Below are positions 32,641-40,964 of a stretch of DNA of 53,297 nt, piece by piece. Each line of letters opens with the position of its first letter. The stretch's first letter is position 1. Origin of the DNA: RGIG2041 sp045537695 (lineage in GTDB: Bacteria; Bacillota; Clostridia; UBA1381; UMGS1253). Both the position numbers and the translations under genes were made by a program. The notes beneath the pieces are model-generated. The model did not search any database. It saw only the letters and a list, made by a program, of their open reading frames with translations, and was not told the origin of the DNA. The stretch lies in assembly GCA_045537695.1 (NCBI GenBank), contig JAZSQB010000053.1:1-53297 (forward strand), written 5' to 3'.

Positions 32641-32790
32641 ATGGATAAAAAACAAGCGCAAAGAAAAGCGATGGAAGTCGTGCAGGCGTACTGTGGCAGA
32701 AAAGAAAAAAAGACCGACCCGCAGGGCAGCTGGACCGGGCAGCCGGCTGACAAAAATGAGGTGCCGGTACAAGACGCCGACGATCTGTAA
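32641..32790 (+). CDS. Conserved-type 49-aa protein ending in PVQDADDL
   Basis: 49 aa: a basic Gln/Lys-rich N-terminus, then DPQGSWTGQPADKNEVPVQDADDL. The 'DP-GS-TG-P-D---PVQDADDL' ending is one I recall from short uncharacterised Bacillota proteins, so the ORF is very probably real despite its size. A single Cys (18) precedes a basic GRKEKK segment. There is no membrane segment or signal. SD AAGGGAG lies 9 nt upstream, within a hairpin arm. Function unknown. Its 3' side abuts the broken RAYT gene. Confidence 0.7.
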   Translation: MDKKQAQRKAMEVVQAYCGRKEKKTDPQGSWTGQPADKNEVPVQDADDL

Positions 32791-33048
32791 CGAGATATAA
32801 CAAAGCGAAGAAGGGCAATGACCATCACTGCCCTTCTTCGCTATCATAAAAACAATCCTGTTCCCACCTGATTGCGTTGGTGTCTATATATTCCCATATT
32901 TTGCAAAAATCCTCATCTCCACGAATAATATGGTCATTTGACAATCTCTGCCACAACTTTATATCCTGGTCAATGCGATGAATCTCTTTTGTCGCATTCA
33001 TTTTCAGATATCCCACAATATTTGCAATAATTGAATGCTGTTTTTCTT

Positions 33049-33072
33049 GTAGGGGACGTTCACGAACGTCCC
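33049..33072. repeat. REP-like hairpin inside the RAYT pseudogene
   Basis: GTAGGGGACGTTC followed by ACGAACGTCCC. It is an inverted partner of the hairpin at 33214-33237. Confidence 0.6.
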
Positions 33073-33213
33073 GTTTTTCCTTTTCAGAAATGGTAATTAA
33101 CAAATGTATGTAATTTGGCATAATCACATAATTATCTATAATAACCTGAAACCGTAAGGGGATTTTTGAATAATCTTATCCACCAATATGCCATATGCTG
33201 TCAATTTTATTTC

Positions 33214-33237
33214 GGGATGTTCGTGAACGTCCCCTAC
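33214..33237. repeat. REP-like hairpin inside the RAYT pseudogene, opposite orientation
   Basis: GGGATGTTCGTGAACG followed by TCCCCTAC. Confidence 0.6.
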
Positions 33238-33363
33238 GATATTGGATAAAATCTTTCTCCTTCTATACGTACATATCGTAATAAAATACGTCCCAGGTGC
33301 GGAATAGTCTATTCTTTCAACCTTGTCGTTTTTCGCTTTGGCACATTCATTTTCTGCGCCCCA

Positions 33364-34281
33364 CTACTGAATCTCGTTAATATTATACGGTGTAATCTGG
33401 TACACAAAATAATTCAGCCAATTAGAATAAATCAGGCTCGCGTGCGAGCGCCAACGCATCATCGGCGGCTTGGTCGGATCATCGTCCGGATAATAATTCT
33501 TCGGAATCTCAATCGGCAATCCCTTGTCCACATCGCGCATATATTCCTTATGGAGCGTATCTGCATCGTACTCACTGTGCCCTGTTACAAAAATCTGCTT
33601 ACCAGCTTTGGTAAATACAATATACACGCCCGCATCCGGCGATTCGGACAGAATTTCCAACTCCGGCACCTTTTCAATATCCTCGCGCAGCACCGTGGTA
33701 TGGCGGGAATGCGGTACATAAAACGACGAGTCAAACCCACGCATCAATTTCGCCGTTGCACGATTCACGCCGTGTTCAAACACGCCGAACATCTTCTTTT
33801 CCAGCGGCTGCTTTTTGATACCGTAATGGTAATACAAACCCGCCTGTGCACCCCAACAAATGTGGAACGTTGAGGTCACATTCGTCTTCGACCACTCCAT
33901 AATTTCACAAAGCTCTTCCCAGTAGTCCACTTCCTCAAATTCCATGTTTTCCACCGGTGCGCCCGTGATAATCATACCGTCGAACTTGCGGTCGCGAATC
34001 TGGTCAAATGTTTTGTAAAAGGTTAAAAGATGCTCCTGCGCGGTGTGCGTGGAATGATGCGTGCTCATATGCACAAAATCCACATCCACCTGCAGCGGCG
34101 AATTACTCAAATAGCGCAAAATCTGCGTTTCAGTAACCACCTTCGTCGGCATTAGATTGACAAATACAAGCTGCAAAGGACGGATGTCCTGATGCATGGC
34201 AACCGTCTCCGTCATTACAAATATGTTTTCACTTTCCAACTGCGACACTGCCGGCAGTCCGTCTTGAATTCTGATTGGCAT
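33364..34281 (-). CDS. metA: Homoserine O-acyltransferase MetA family
   Basis: 305 aa from ATG 34281 (SD GGAGG), exactly the family length; the frame is open upstream to 34620 but without SD and against the spoIVA region. It is a class I glutamine-amidotransferase-like fold: TGAPVENMEFEEVDYW (about 110-125), catalytic Cys in FHICWGAQAGLYYHYG (about 138-153, Cys142), and the His-Glu partners in VTGHSEYDADTL (about 233-244). Glu111 after the GAPV loop, rather than Gly, is the form associated with acetyl-CoA use in several MetA enzymes, so acetylation rather than succinylation is likely (family knowledge, inference). First step of methionine synthesis. Confidence 0.94.
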   Translation of the reverse strand: MPIRIQDGLPAVSQLESENIFVMTETVAMHQDIRPLQLVFVNLMPTKVVTETQILRYLSNSPLQVDVDFVHMSTHHSTHTAQEHLLTFYKTFDQIRDRKFDGMIITGAPVENMEFEEVDYWEELCEIMEWSKTNVTSTFHICWGAQAGLYYHYGIKKQPLEKKMFGVFEHGVNRATAKLMRGFDSSFYVPHSRHTTVLREDIEKVPELEILSESPDAGVYIVFTKAGKQIFVTGHSEYDADTLHKEYMRDVDKGLPIEIPKNYYPDDDPTKPPMMRWRSHASLIYSNWLNYFVYQITPYNINEIQ

Positions 34282-34612
34282 ACAGCCAAGACCTCCTTTT
34301 TTCAATATGAGAGTTATTATACCATAAGTAAAAATGCTTGCTTGCAAGGGCATTTTTACGCAGCCGTCAATATTACAGGATGTACATAGTACATCGGCGA
34401 CGCAGTCGCAAAGACTTGCTATGCAAGGCTTGCTGTATATATTATACCACAGTTTTTTTGAAAAAGCTACTGTTATTTTCAAAAAGAAAAAGCATATTCC
34501 GCGGACATGCAAAATATATATGTACAAACGCAGCACGCGCGTCCGTTTGTCCGCAATCGGCGCGCACGAAGGGCTTAAAGCATACTTTTGCGGGCAGAAA
34601 GGGACGAAAAAC
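34282..34612. promoter_or_regulatory. Divergent metA/spoIVA control region
   Basis: The minus strand has an extended -10, TGGTATAAT, about 40 nt before metA. Further upstream are small palindromes: AAAAATGC/GCATTTTT (34330-34358), GATGTAC-ATA-GTACATC (34378-34394) and GCGAC/GTCGC nearby. No SAM riboswitch (S-box) motif is visible. No consensus sigma-A promoter is obvious for spoIVA, consistent with a sporulation sigma factor (sigma-E in the known system). Confidence 0.5.
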
Positions 34613-36082
34613 ATGAACATTTATCAGGATATTGCACAGCGCACGCAAGGAGACATATACATAGGCGTTGTCGGACCGGTGCGCACGGGTAAATCCACCT
34701 TTATCAAGAAATTTATGGATGCATTGGTGCTGCCAGGTATTGAAAATGAATACAAAGCAGCGCGCGCACGCGACGAGCTGCCGCAGAGCGCCGCCGGCAA
34801 AACAATTATGACGACCGAACCAAAATTTGTGCCGAACGAAGCCGTAGAAATCGTTACGGATGACGGCGCACATATGCGCGTCCGCTTAATTGACTGCGTA
34901 GGCTATCTGGTGGAAGGTGCCGCAGGACATATGGAGGACGGCGAGGCGCGCATGGTGCAAACACCGTGGTTTGACTATGAAATTCCGTTCGACCGCGCCG
35001 CAGAAATGGGCACACAAAAGGTCATTAACGAGCATTCAACCATTGGACTTGTGATTACAACCGATGCAAGTTTTTCCGAGTTAGAAAGGGCTAACTACAT
35101 TGAAGCAGAGGCTCGTGTTGTGCGCGAGCTGCAATCCATTGGCAAACCGTTTGTCATTCTGCTCAACAGCGACAACCCAACCGGCAACGCTACCATAGAG
35201 CTTGCCCGCGAATTGAGCGAGACCTACGGCGAGACTGTGCTGCCGGTCAACTGCGCTACGCTTGCCAAAAAAGATATCACGCATATTATTGAGCGTATAC
35301 TCTACCGCTTCCCCATCAGCGAAATCTCGGTAAAATCACCGCGTTGGATTGACGGACTGGCAATGGAGCATCCGCTCAAAAAACAACTCTACGATGCCGT
35401 ATTATCCGCAACGGAAAATATCCGCTATGTCAGCGACATTGCCAGTGCAACACAGGCGCTATCGGCATATGATTTTGTAGAAAGCGCCAAAGCCGAAGCC
35501 ATTCACCTTGGCGATGGTACCGCTGTTATCGAGCTGGTAATGCCAGAAAATCTGTTCTATGATGTGCTCGGGGAACTGTCCGGATTACAAATTCCAGGTG
35601 AAGCAGATTTAATTCAGACCATCTGTGATTTGTCAGAAACCAAGAAAAAATATGACCGTATTGCTTATGCAATGCACGAAGTAAATGAAAAAGGCTACGG
35701 AATCGTGACACCATCAATAGAAGAGCTTCGATTGGAAGAACCAGAAATTGTACGTCAGGGCAACCGCTTCGGCGTAAAACTCCGCGCAAGCGCGCCAAGT
35801 ATACATATGATTCGCGCAGATATCGAAACCGAAGTAAGTCCCATTGTCGGCTCAGAAAAGCAGTCCGAAGAACTTGTATCCTATCTCTTAAGCGAATTCG
35901 ATACCGACCCACAGAAAATCTGGCAGTCCAACATTTTCGGCAAATCCCTGCACGAGCTTGTCAACGAAGGCTTGCGCGGCAAGCTTGGCAAAATGCCGGA
36001 GGATGCACAAAAAAAGTTACAGGAAACACTTTCTAGGATCATTAACGAAGGCAGCGGCGGGTTGATTTGTATAATATTATAA
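34613..36082 (+). CDS. spoIVA: Stage IV sporulation protein A
   Basis: 489 aa from ATG 34613 (SD AAGGGA), matching the ~492-aa family. The N-terminal P-loop ATPase domain has Walker A GPVRTGKST (about 22-30) and VRLIDCVGYLVEGAAGHMEDG (about 87-107), the sensor/switch region characteristic of SpoIVA; the middle and C-terminal domains carry no enzymatic motif. In Bacillus it hydrolyses ATP to polymerise on the forespore surface as the coat basement layer, made in the mother cell under sigma-E. Its presence shows the organism has, or recently had, endospore formation. Confidence 0.97.
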   Translation: MNIYQDIAQRTQGDIYIGVVGPVRTGKSTFIKKFMDALVLPGIENEYKAARARDELPQSAAGKTIMTTEPKFVPNEAVEIVTDDGAHMRVRLIDCVGYLVEGAAGHMEDGEARMVQTPWFDYEIPFDRAAEMGTQKVINEHSTIGLVITTDASFSELERANYIEAEARVVRELQSIGKPFVILLNSDNPTGNATIELARELSETYGETVLPVNCATLAKKDITHIIERILYRFPISEISVKSPRWIDGLAMEHPLKKQLYDAVLSATENIRYVSDIASATQALSAYDFVESAKAEAIHLGDGTAVIELVMPENLFYDVLGELSGLQIPGEADLIQTICDLSETKKKYDRIAYAMHEVNEKGYGIVTPSIEELRLEEPEIVRQGNRFGVKLRASAPSIHMIRADIETEVSPIVGSEKQSEELVSYLLSEFDTDPQKIWQSNIFGKSLHELVNEGLRGKLGKMPEDAQKKLQETLSRIINEGSGGLICIIL

Positions 36083-36102
36083 TCAAAGACCGAAGATTCT
36101 AT

Positions 36103-36210
36103 CCACTGCAGCAATTTGTGTAGACAGCCAAAAGCGCGCCAATGGTATTAATATTAAGTTGAAGCAACAAAGCTGACTCCGTTTTTTAAGCGGAGTCAGC
36201 TTTGTTTTTA
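36103..36210 (+). repeat. 3' element of spoIVA: ~100-nt conserved sequence plus terminator (left copy)
   Basis: A tract GCAATTTGTGTAGACAGC..AAAAGCGCGCCAATGGTAT..AATATTAA is followed by a perfect 16-bp hairpin (36166-36181 with 36191-36206, AAAGCTGACTCCG core) and T5. The same element in inverted orientation is at 36434-36531, downstream of ssb. Confidence 0.85.
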
Positions 36211-36433
36211 GCTGTATTCTTTATGAATTTCAATAATCTTATCTTCACTGCACCTATATCCATCTCTTTTTCTATGATAGCGTTAGAATTTTTTTATATA
36301 AAGCAACCCATTCCTTGCGTCGTGTTCTTTTATGCATATTATATTTTGCCATGAAAAAACTAACCTCCCAATCGTTAGATTTTTAGTCTAACTTTTTTGG
36401 GCGGTCCAGGTCTTACATTATGCCTAGAAAATA
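36207..36433. other. Spacer between the two 3' elements
   Basis: AT-rich, no ORF with SD. CCTCCCAATCGTTAGA and TCTAACTTTTTTGGG (36365-36403) look like a decayed copy of the 17-bp hairpin at 23212-23254. Confidence 0.45.
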
Positions 36434-36531
36434 TAAAAACAAAGCTGAACCCCCGCTAAAAAAACGGAGGCAGCTTTGTTAATATTGATACCATTGGCGC
36501 GCTTTTAGCTGTCTACACAAATTGCTACAGT
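36434..36531 (-). repeat. 3' element of ssb: inverted copy of the spoIVA 3' element
   Basis: On the minus strand it reads GTAGCAATTTGTGTAGACAG, CTAAAAGCGCGCCAATGGTA, TCAATATTAA, then ACAAAGCTGCCTCCG, a 9-nt loop and a slightly imperfect return arm with T-run. It starts 22 nt after the ssb stop. Against the left copy it lacks a 9-nt insertion (AGTTGAAGC) and has a few substitutions. Confidence 0.85.
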
Positions 36532-36552
36532 TTATATTTTACGTGCTCTTTT

Positions 36553-37197
36553 TTATTTCATTTCTTCTTGATACTCTTCCACGATTTCCAGCTTGCCTAC
36601 AGAAACCTCATATGCCGTTTTTGTAACGCTTGTTTCCGCATCCGTATGCTTAACATAAGAGCGTGACTGAATCCGTCCCCATATGCGCATATGCGTTCCT
36701 ACCGGCAAATCCCTGCAAAACCGCGCATTTCTGCCCCATGCAATTACCGGTATATAATCCGATTTATTGTACGCACGGTTCACAGCCAATAAAACATCTG
36801 CAATTTCCCTGCCAAACGGTGTCATCCGATACACGGGTGCCTTGCAGATAAATCCGTCCAGATAAATCCGATTCGGGTCCTGCATACTCTCCGGCTGCGC
36901 CACTGTAATTTCTTTTGCAAACACCGTCAGCACCAATCGGCTACCAACGCCGGAATAATTGTTGTATGAACGAAACTGTCCCTGTACTGTCACGCTTGCG
37001 CCAACCTCCATCGCGAATGCATCGGAAAATAAGCGTTCAGAAACAAGGATGTTCACTGTATCCTTGGTATCGCTGAGGCGCGGTATCCCGAGCGGAAATA
37101 TGTAAAACTGTTCTGCGTATACCGCGTGACTCCGCTGCGGCGTTTTTAAAATAGTTCCCGATACAATCACTTGATTATTTTCTCTACCGTCTGTCAT
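36553..37197 (-). CDS. Double-domain single-stranded DNA-binding protein
   Basis: 214 aa with AAGGAG SD. Two SSB-type OB folds in tandem: residues about 6-100 (NNQVIVSGTILKTPQRSH...VNILVSERLF...ASVTVQGQFRSYN) and about 107-205 (NRIYLDGFICKAPVYRMTPFGREIADVLLAVNRAYNKSDYIPVIAWG), the second closer to canonical SSB. The short, non-acidic tail (EYQEEMK) lacks the DDIPF tip that recruits repair proteins in ordinary SSB, so this is probably an accessory paralogue seen in Clostridia rather than the main replication SSB (inference). Convergent with spoIVA. Confidence 0.82.
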   Translation of the reverse strand: MTDGRENNQVIVSGTILKTPQRSHAVYAEQFYIFPLGIPRLSDTKDTVNILVSERLFSDAFAMEVGASVTVQGQFRSYNNYSGVGSRLVLTVFAKEITVAQPESMQDPNRIYLDGFICKAPVYRMTPFGREIADVLLAVNRAYNKSDYIPVIAWGRNARFCRDLPVGTHMRIWGRIQSRSYVKHTDAETSVTKTAYEVSVGKLEIVEEYQEEMK

Positions 37198-37331
37198 TTT
37201 CTATCTCCTTCCGCCTTACTGCTTCTAAGTTACTTTATTCCGTTTTCCCCATATTTATGCCTAAGATTTTTTGCGCAATGCACTCTTTTTTTGTCTGTTA
37301 TGCAGAAAAAACAGAAAGGGCGTAATTTTCA

Positions 37332-37361
37332 TTGACAGCAAATGCTTTTTTTTGATACAAT
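37332..37361 (+). promoter_or_regulatory. Promoter of pflB
   Basis: TTGACA (37332-37337), 18-nt spacer, TACAAT (37356-37361). Confidence 0.82.
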
Positions 37362-37362
37362 A

Positions 37363-37402
37363 TTTCTTGTCAAATCGCTATTTATGCAATTTTGACAAGA
37401 AA
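37363..37402 (+). promoter_or_regulatory. Perfect inverted repeat in the pflB leader
   Basis: TTTCTTGTCAAA (37363-37374) and TTTGACAAGAAA (37391-37402) are exact complements, 16 nt apart, lying between the -10 box and the SD (GAGG, 37403). It could be an operator just after the start point or an mRNA hairpin abutting the SD. Confidence 0.7.
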
Positions 37403-37414
37403 GAGGCGATAGAT

Positions 37415-39607
37415 ATGACAACAAAAATTGACGTTCGCGATTTTATTTGTGAAAACTATACCCCCTATGACGGCGACGAATCCTTCCTCACGCCAGCGAC
37501 CGAGGCAACAAAAAAGCTTTGGGCTATCCTGCGTGAAGATATGAAGGAAGAAAAAGCCCGTGGCGGCGTATATGATGTGGACACAAAGACCATTTCCACA
37601 ATTGCAGCACACGATGCAGGCTACATAGATAAAAACCTGGAAAAAATCGTTGGTCTGCAGACTGACCGCGCTTTAAAACGTGCTGTTATGCCGTTTGGCG
37701 GCATCCGTATGGTCAACACCTCGTTGTCTGCATACGACCGCGAGTTAGACCCGCAGGTGCAGAATGTATTCAAATATCGCAAAACGCACAACGATGGCGT
37801 TTTTGATGTATATACAGATGACATGAAGGCTGCACGCCATACCGGCATCATCACCGGCCTGCCGGATGCTTACGGCAGAGGCCGCATCATCGGTGATTAC
37901 CGCCGTGTGGCACTCTATGGTGTGGATGCTTTAATCGAGCAGAAAAAAGAAGCCAAAAAAGCACTTGAAAATCGCACAATGAGTGAAGAGGTCATTCGCG
38001 ACCGCGAAGAAATTTCCGAGCAGATTCGCGCATTGGAAGAGCTCAAGGTGATGGCTGGCAAATACGGATTTGATATCTCCAAACCGGCAACTGACACCAA
38101 GGAAGCTATTCAATGGCTATATTTCGGTTACCTGGCTGCCGTAAAGGAGCAAAATGGTGCCGCAATGTCTATCGGCAGAATTTCCACCTTTCTCGATATT
38201 TATGCAACAAAGGACTTAGAAGACGGCAAATATACCGAAAGCGAAATTCAGGAAATGGTCGACCACTTTGTTATGAAGCTGCGTATTGTACGCTTCCTGC
38301 GTACCCCGGCATATGACGAATTATTCTCCGGCGACCCGACCTGGATTACGGAATCCATCGGCGGTATGTGCGAAGACGGCAGACACATGGTCACCAAAAT
38401 GTCCTTCCGTTTCCTGCACACATTAATCAACCTCGGTCCCGCACCGGAACCGAATATGACTGTGCTTTGGAGCATCAATCTGCCGGACAATTTTAAGCAC
38501 TTCTGTGCACGTATTTCTGCAAAGACCTCCGCTGTACAATACGAAAACGACGATTTGATGCGCGAAAAGTTCGGCGATGACTACGGCATCGCATGCTGTG
38601 TTTCCCCGATGCGCATCGGTAAGCAAATGCAGTTCTTTGGTGCACGCGCAAACCTTGCAAAAGCGCTTCTGTATGCCATCAATGGCGGTAAAGACGAGCG
38701 CTATGGCACACAGATCGCACCGAAAACAGATTTGCCGCAGGGTGAATACCTGGATTTTGAAGATGTATATAAAAAATTTGTACAGACTTGCGACTGGCTT
38801 GCTCGTCTGTATGTCAATACTTTAAGTGTCATTCATTATATGCACGATAAGTACTGCTATGAAAAGTTGGAAATGGCACTGCACGATGAAGAAATTCTGC
38901 GCACCTGCGCTGGCGGCATTGCTGGTTTGTCCGTGGTTGCAGACAGTCTTTCTGCCATCAAATATGCCAAGGTGAAACCGATTCGCAACGATGAAGGCAT
39001 TGCCATAGATTTTGAAGTCGAAGGCGACTTCCCGAAATACGGCAACAACGACGACCGTGTAGACGACCTCGCCGTCAGCGTTGTAAAAATGTTTATGGAA
39101 AAGCTTTCTGCACAGCAAACCTATAGAAAGAGCGTGCCCACCATGTCGATTCTTACCATTACCTCCAACGTGGTATACGGCAAGAAAACCGGCACAACCC
39201 CGGACGGCAGAAAAGCCGGCGAACCGTTTGCACCGGGCGCAAATCCGATGCACGGTCGCGACACCAACGGTTGCGTCGCTTCTATGATGTCTGTATCCAA
39301 GCTGCCGTTTACGGAGTCCGAAGACGGCATCTCCTATACCTTCTCCATTATTCCGAGCGCGCTCGGCAAAACGGTAGAAGAGCAGGAGGATAACCTGATT
39401 AGCCTTTTAGACGGCTACTTTGTGGAAAATGGACATCACATCAATGTAAATGTGCTTGACCGCGAAACACTCTACGATGCTATGGAGCATCCGGAGCTGT
39501 ATCCGCAGCTCACTATCCGTGTTTCCGGCTACGCTGTAAACTTCGTTAAACTGACACGCGAGCAGCAGCTCGAAGTCATCAGTAGAACCTTCCACGACAG
39601 ATTTTAA
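37415..39607 (+). CDS. pflB: Pyruvate formate-lyase (formate C-acetyltransferase)
   Basis: 730 aa from ATG 37415 (SD GAGG); the open frame to 37271 includes the promoter. The active-site Cys pair is C394-C395 in GIACCVSPM, and the radical glycine is G705 in RVSGYAVNF near the C-terminus. WSINLPDNFKHFC and GRIIGDYRRVALYG are further PFL landmarks. It cleaves pyruvate with CoA to acetyl-CoA and formate, an oxygen-sensitive anaerobic reaction; the radical is installed by the adjacent PflA. The two genes are separated by a hairpin, allowing more enzyme than activase. Confidence 0.97.
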   Translation: MTTKIDVRDFICENYTPYDGDESFLTPATEATKKLWAILREDMKEEKARGGVYDVDTKTISTIAAHDAGYIDKNLEKIVGLQTDRALKRAVMPFGGIRMVNTSLSAYDRELDPQVQNVFKYRKTHNDGVFDVYTDDMKAARHTGIITGLPDAYGRGRIIGDYRRVALYGVDALIEQKKEAKKALENRTMSEEVIRDREEISEQIRALEELKVMAGKYGFDISKPATDTKEAIQWLYFGYLAAVKEQNGAAMSIGRISTFLDIYATKDLEDGKYTESEIQEMVDHFVMKLRIVRFLRTPAYDELFSGDPTWITESIGGMCEDGRHMVTKMSFRFLHTLINLGPAPEPNMTVLWSINLPDNFKHFCARISAKTSAVQYENDDLMREKFGDDYGIACCVSPMRIGKQMQFFGARANLAKALLYAINGGKDERYGTQIAPKTDLPQGEYLDFEDVYKKFVQTCDWLARLYVNTLSVIHYMHDKYCYEKLEMALHDEEILRTCAGGIAGLSVVADSLSAIKYAKVKPIRNDEGIAIDFEVEGDFPKYGNNDDRVDDLAVSVVKMFMEKLSAQQTYRKSVPTMSILTITSNVVYGKKTGTTPDGRKAGEPFAPGANPMHGRDTNGCVASMMSVSKLPFTESEDGISYTFSIIPSALGKTVEEQEDNLISLLDGYFVENGHHINVNVLDRETLYDAMEHPELYPQLTIRVSGYAVNFVKLTREQQLEVISRTFHDRF

Positions 39608-39619
39608 GTGCAATAAAAG

Positions 39620-39658
39620 GGAGCCTCTGCGTGCCGAAAAACGGCACACACGGCTCCT
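39620..39658 (+). terminator. Hairpin between pflB and pflA (partial terminator/attenuator)
   Basis: GGAGCC pairs with GGCTCC, and the inner GTGCCG pairs with CGGCAC over AAAAA. T-rich sequence follows. pflA has its own SD but no clear promoter, so read-through is implied. Confidence 0.7.
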
Positions 39659-39683
39659 TATTTATACGAATGGTGGTGAATGT

Positions 39684-40406
39684 ATGCAAAACACAATCGG
39701 TTATATGCACCAACGGGAAACCTTTGGCGCTGTAGACGGTCCCGGTGTGCGCTATGTATTGTTCCTGCAAGGCTGTGCCTTGCGCTGTCTGTACTGCCAC
39801 AATCCGGAAACCATACCCGTCCATGGTGGCACTGCAATCACTGTTGCAGACGCGCTTGCAGACATTCTGCGTTATAAAAACTTTATCAAAGACGGTGGCG
39901 TTACGATTTCCGGCGGCGAACCAATGCTGCAACCGGATTTTACGCTTGCTCTGCTGGAAGCCTGCAAAGATGAAGGCCTGCACACCGCTGTAGACACCTC
40001 CGGTTTTGCCCCTGCTGCCGTATATGAAAAAATCGCAGACACGGCAGACTTGATTTTGCTCGATATTAAAGCGATAGATAATGCTTTATGCCGAAAAATT
40101 ACCGGACACACCAACGCAAACGCACTGGCTATGCTCGATTACTGCGAAATCACCGGCAAACCGGTCTGGCTCCGACACGTTGTCGTTCCGGGTCTGACGC
40201 TCGATGAATCGCAGCTGACAGAGCTTGCGGAGCACCTGCAATATTACCACTGCATAGAATGCGTTGAACTGCTTCCGTTCCACAAGCTCGGCGAGCACAA
40301 ATGGGAGCAGGGTAAATACACATTAGCCGATACTCCTGAACCAACCACCGCAGAAATGGCAAAAGCAAAACGTATATTTACGGATTATGGTCTGAAAGTA
40401 AGATAA
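39684..40406 (+). CDS. pflA: Pyruvate formate-lyase activating enzyme
   Basis: 240 aa, SD GGTGGTGA. CALRCLYC (about 30-37) is the CX3CX2C radical SAM cluster motif; FGAVDGPGVRYVLFLQGC before it and DGGVTISGGEPMLQPDF (about 71-87) are standard PFL-AE features. It uses S-adenosylmethionine and a 4Fe-4S cluster to abstract the H atom from Gly705 of PflB. Second gene of the pfl operon, ending at the palindromic repeat copy D. Confidence 0.96.
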   Translation: MQNTIGYMHQRETFGAVDGPGVRYVLFLQGCALRCLYCHNPETIPVHGGTAITVADALADILRYKNFIKDGGVTISGGEPMLQPDFTLALLEACKDEGLHTAVDTSGFAPAAVYEKIADTADLILLDIKAIDNALCRKITGHTNANALAMLDYCEITGKPVWLRHVVVPGLTLDESQLTELAEHLQYYHCIECVELLPFHKLGEHKWEQGKYTLADTPEPTTAEMAKAKRIFTDYGLKVR

Positions 40407-40484
40407 AAAGCGGATATACATTGGGCGAGTGTTTTTAAGGATAAAACGCCTTAAGAACACTCGCCCTTGTATATCCGCTTTTAC
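40407..40484. repeat. Dispersed structured repeat, copy D, forming a bidirectional terminator
   Basis: GAGTGTTTTTAAGG, loop ATAAAACG, CCTTAAGAACACTC make a nearly perfect 14-bp stem, extended by GGGC/GCCC and by AAAAGCGGATATAC with GTATATCCGCTTTT. The loop and stem core match copies A-C, here built into a longer palindrome between convergent pflA and greA. Confidence 0.8.
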
Positions 40485-40964
40485 TTATCTTGTAATTTCC
40501 AAAATTTTAAACTGTACTACGCCGCCCGGTGTCTGTACATCCACCAGCTCACCGACTTTTTTGCCTATCAGCGCCTTGCCGACCGGCGATTCATAAGAAA
40601 GCTTGTTTTCCGAAGGATTTGCTTCCGTCGAACCAACAATCGTGTAGCATTCTTCTTCTTCAAATTCCACATCTAATAATTTGACATGGGCACCAACACC
40701 GACAGCATCTGTCGCAATGTCCGCCTCATCTACAACACGGGCAATCTTAAACATGCCTTCGAGCTGTGCAATTCTGGCTTCCACCTGTGCCTGCTCATTT
40801 TTTGCTTCATCATATTCAGAATTTTCCGAAAGATCACCAAACGCAAGCGCTTGCTTGATTTTTTCTGCAACCTCTTTACGGCGCACTACCTTTAATTCGT
40901 CCAGCTCTGCCTCCAGCTTCGCTAAACCTGCTGCTGTCATTAACAGCTCTTTTGCCTCTGCCAT
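40485..40964 (-). CDS. greA: Transcription elongation factor GreA
   Basis: 159 aa, GGAGG SD. The N-terminal coiled coil (about 5-75; LDELKVVRRKEVAEKIKQALAFGDLSENSEYDEAKNEQ) carries the tip acidic residues D and E in LSENSEYDEA that enter the RNA polymerase secondary channel; the C-terminal FKBP-like domain has YTIVGSTEANPSENKLSYESPVGKALIGKKVGE. It rescues backtracked polymerase by stimulating transcript cleavage. Driven by a strong extended -10 promoter overlapping the end of the upstream gene. Confidence 0.97.
   Translation of the reverse strand: MAEAKELLMTAAGLAKLEAELDELKVVRRKEVAEKIKQALAFGDLSENSEYDEAKNEQAQVEARIAQLEGMFKIARVVDEADIATDAVGVGAHVKLLDVEFEEEECYTIVGSTEANPSENKLSYESPVGKALIGKKVGELVDVQTPGGVVQFKILEITR

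Larger units (their letters stand above)
32825..33333 (-). pseudogene. RAYT (REP-associated tyrosine transposase), frameshifted and 5'-truncated
   Basis: The last 100 codons are open from GTG 33127: VIMPNYIHLLITI (HUH-like His motif IHLL), then KMNATKEI and LWQRLSNDHIIRGDEDFCKIWEYI with the catalytic-Tyr region. Directly upstream a second frame reads VERIDYSAPGTYFITICTYRRRKILSNIVGD and LTAYGILVDKII, the normal RAYT N-terminal half. The frames join if one base is added to the homopolymer at 33163-33167 (T5 on the plus strand), restoring KIPLRFQVIIDNYVIM. No start codon or SD remains. Two REP-like hairpins (33049 and 33214) are embedded in opposite orientation. Confidence 0.85.

Noticed and set aside
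34282..34450. Possible SAM riboswitch (S-box) in front of metA
   Set aside because: None of the conserved S-box core segments is visible, and the extended -10 promoter lies only about 40 nt from the start, too close for one.
34334..34612. N-terminal 93-residue extension of spoIVA, and the 113-residue extension of metA on the other strand
   Set aside because: Both lie in the shared intergenic control region, lack SDs, and exceed the family lengths. Standard starts with SDs are present at 34613 and 34281.
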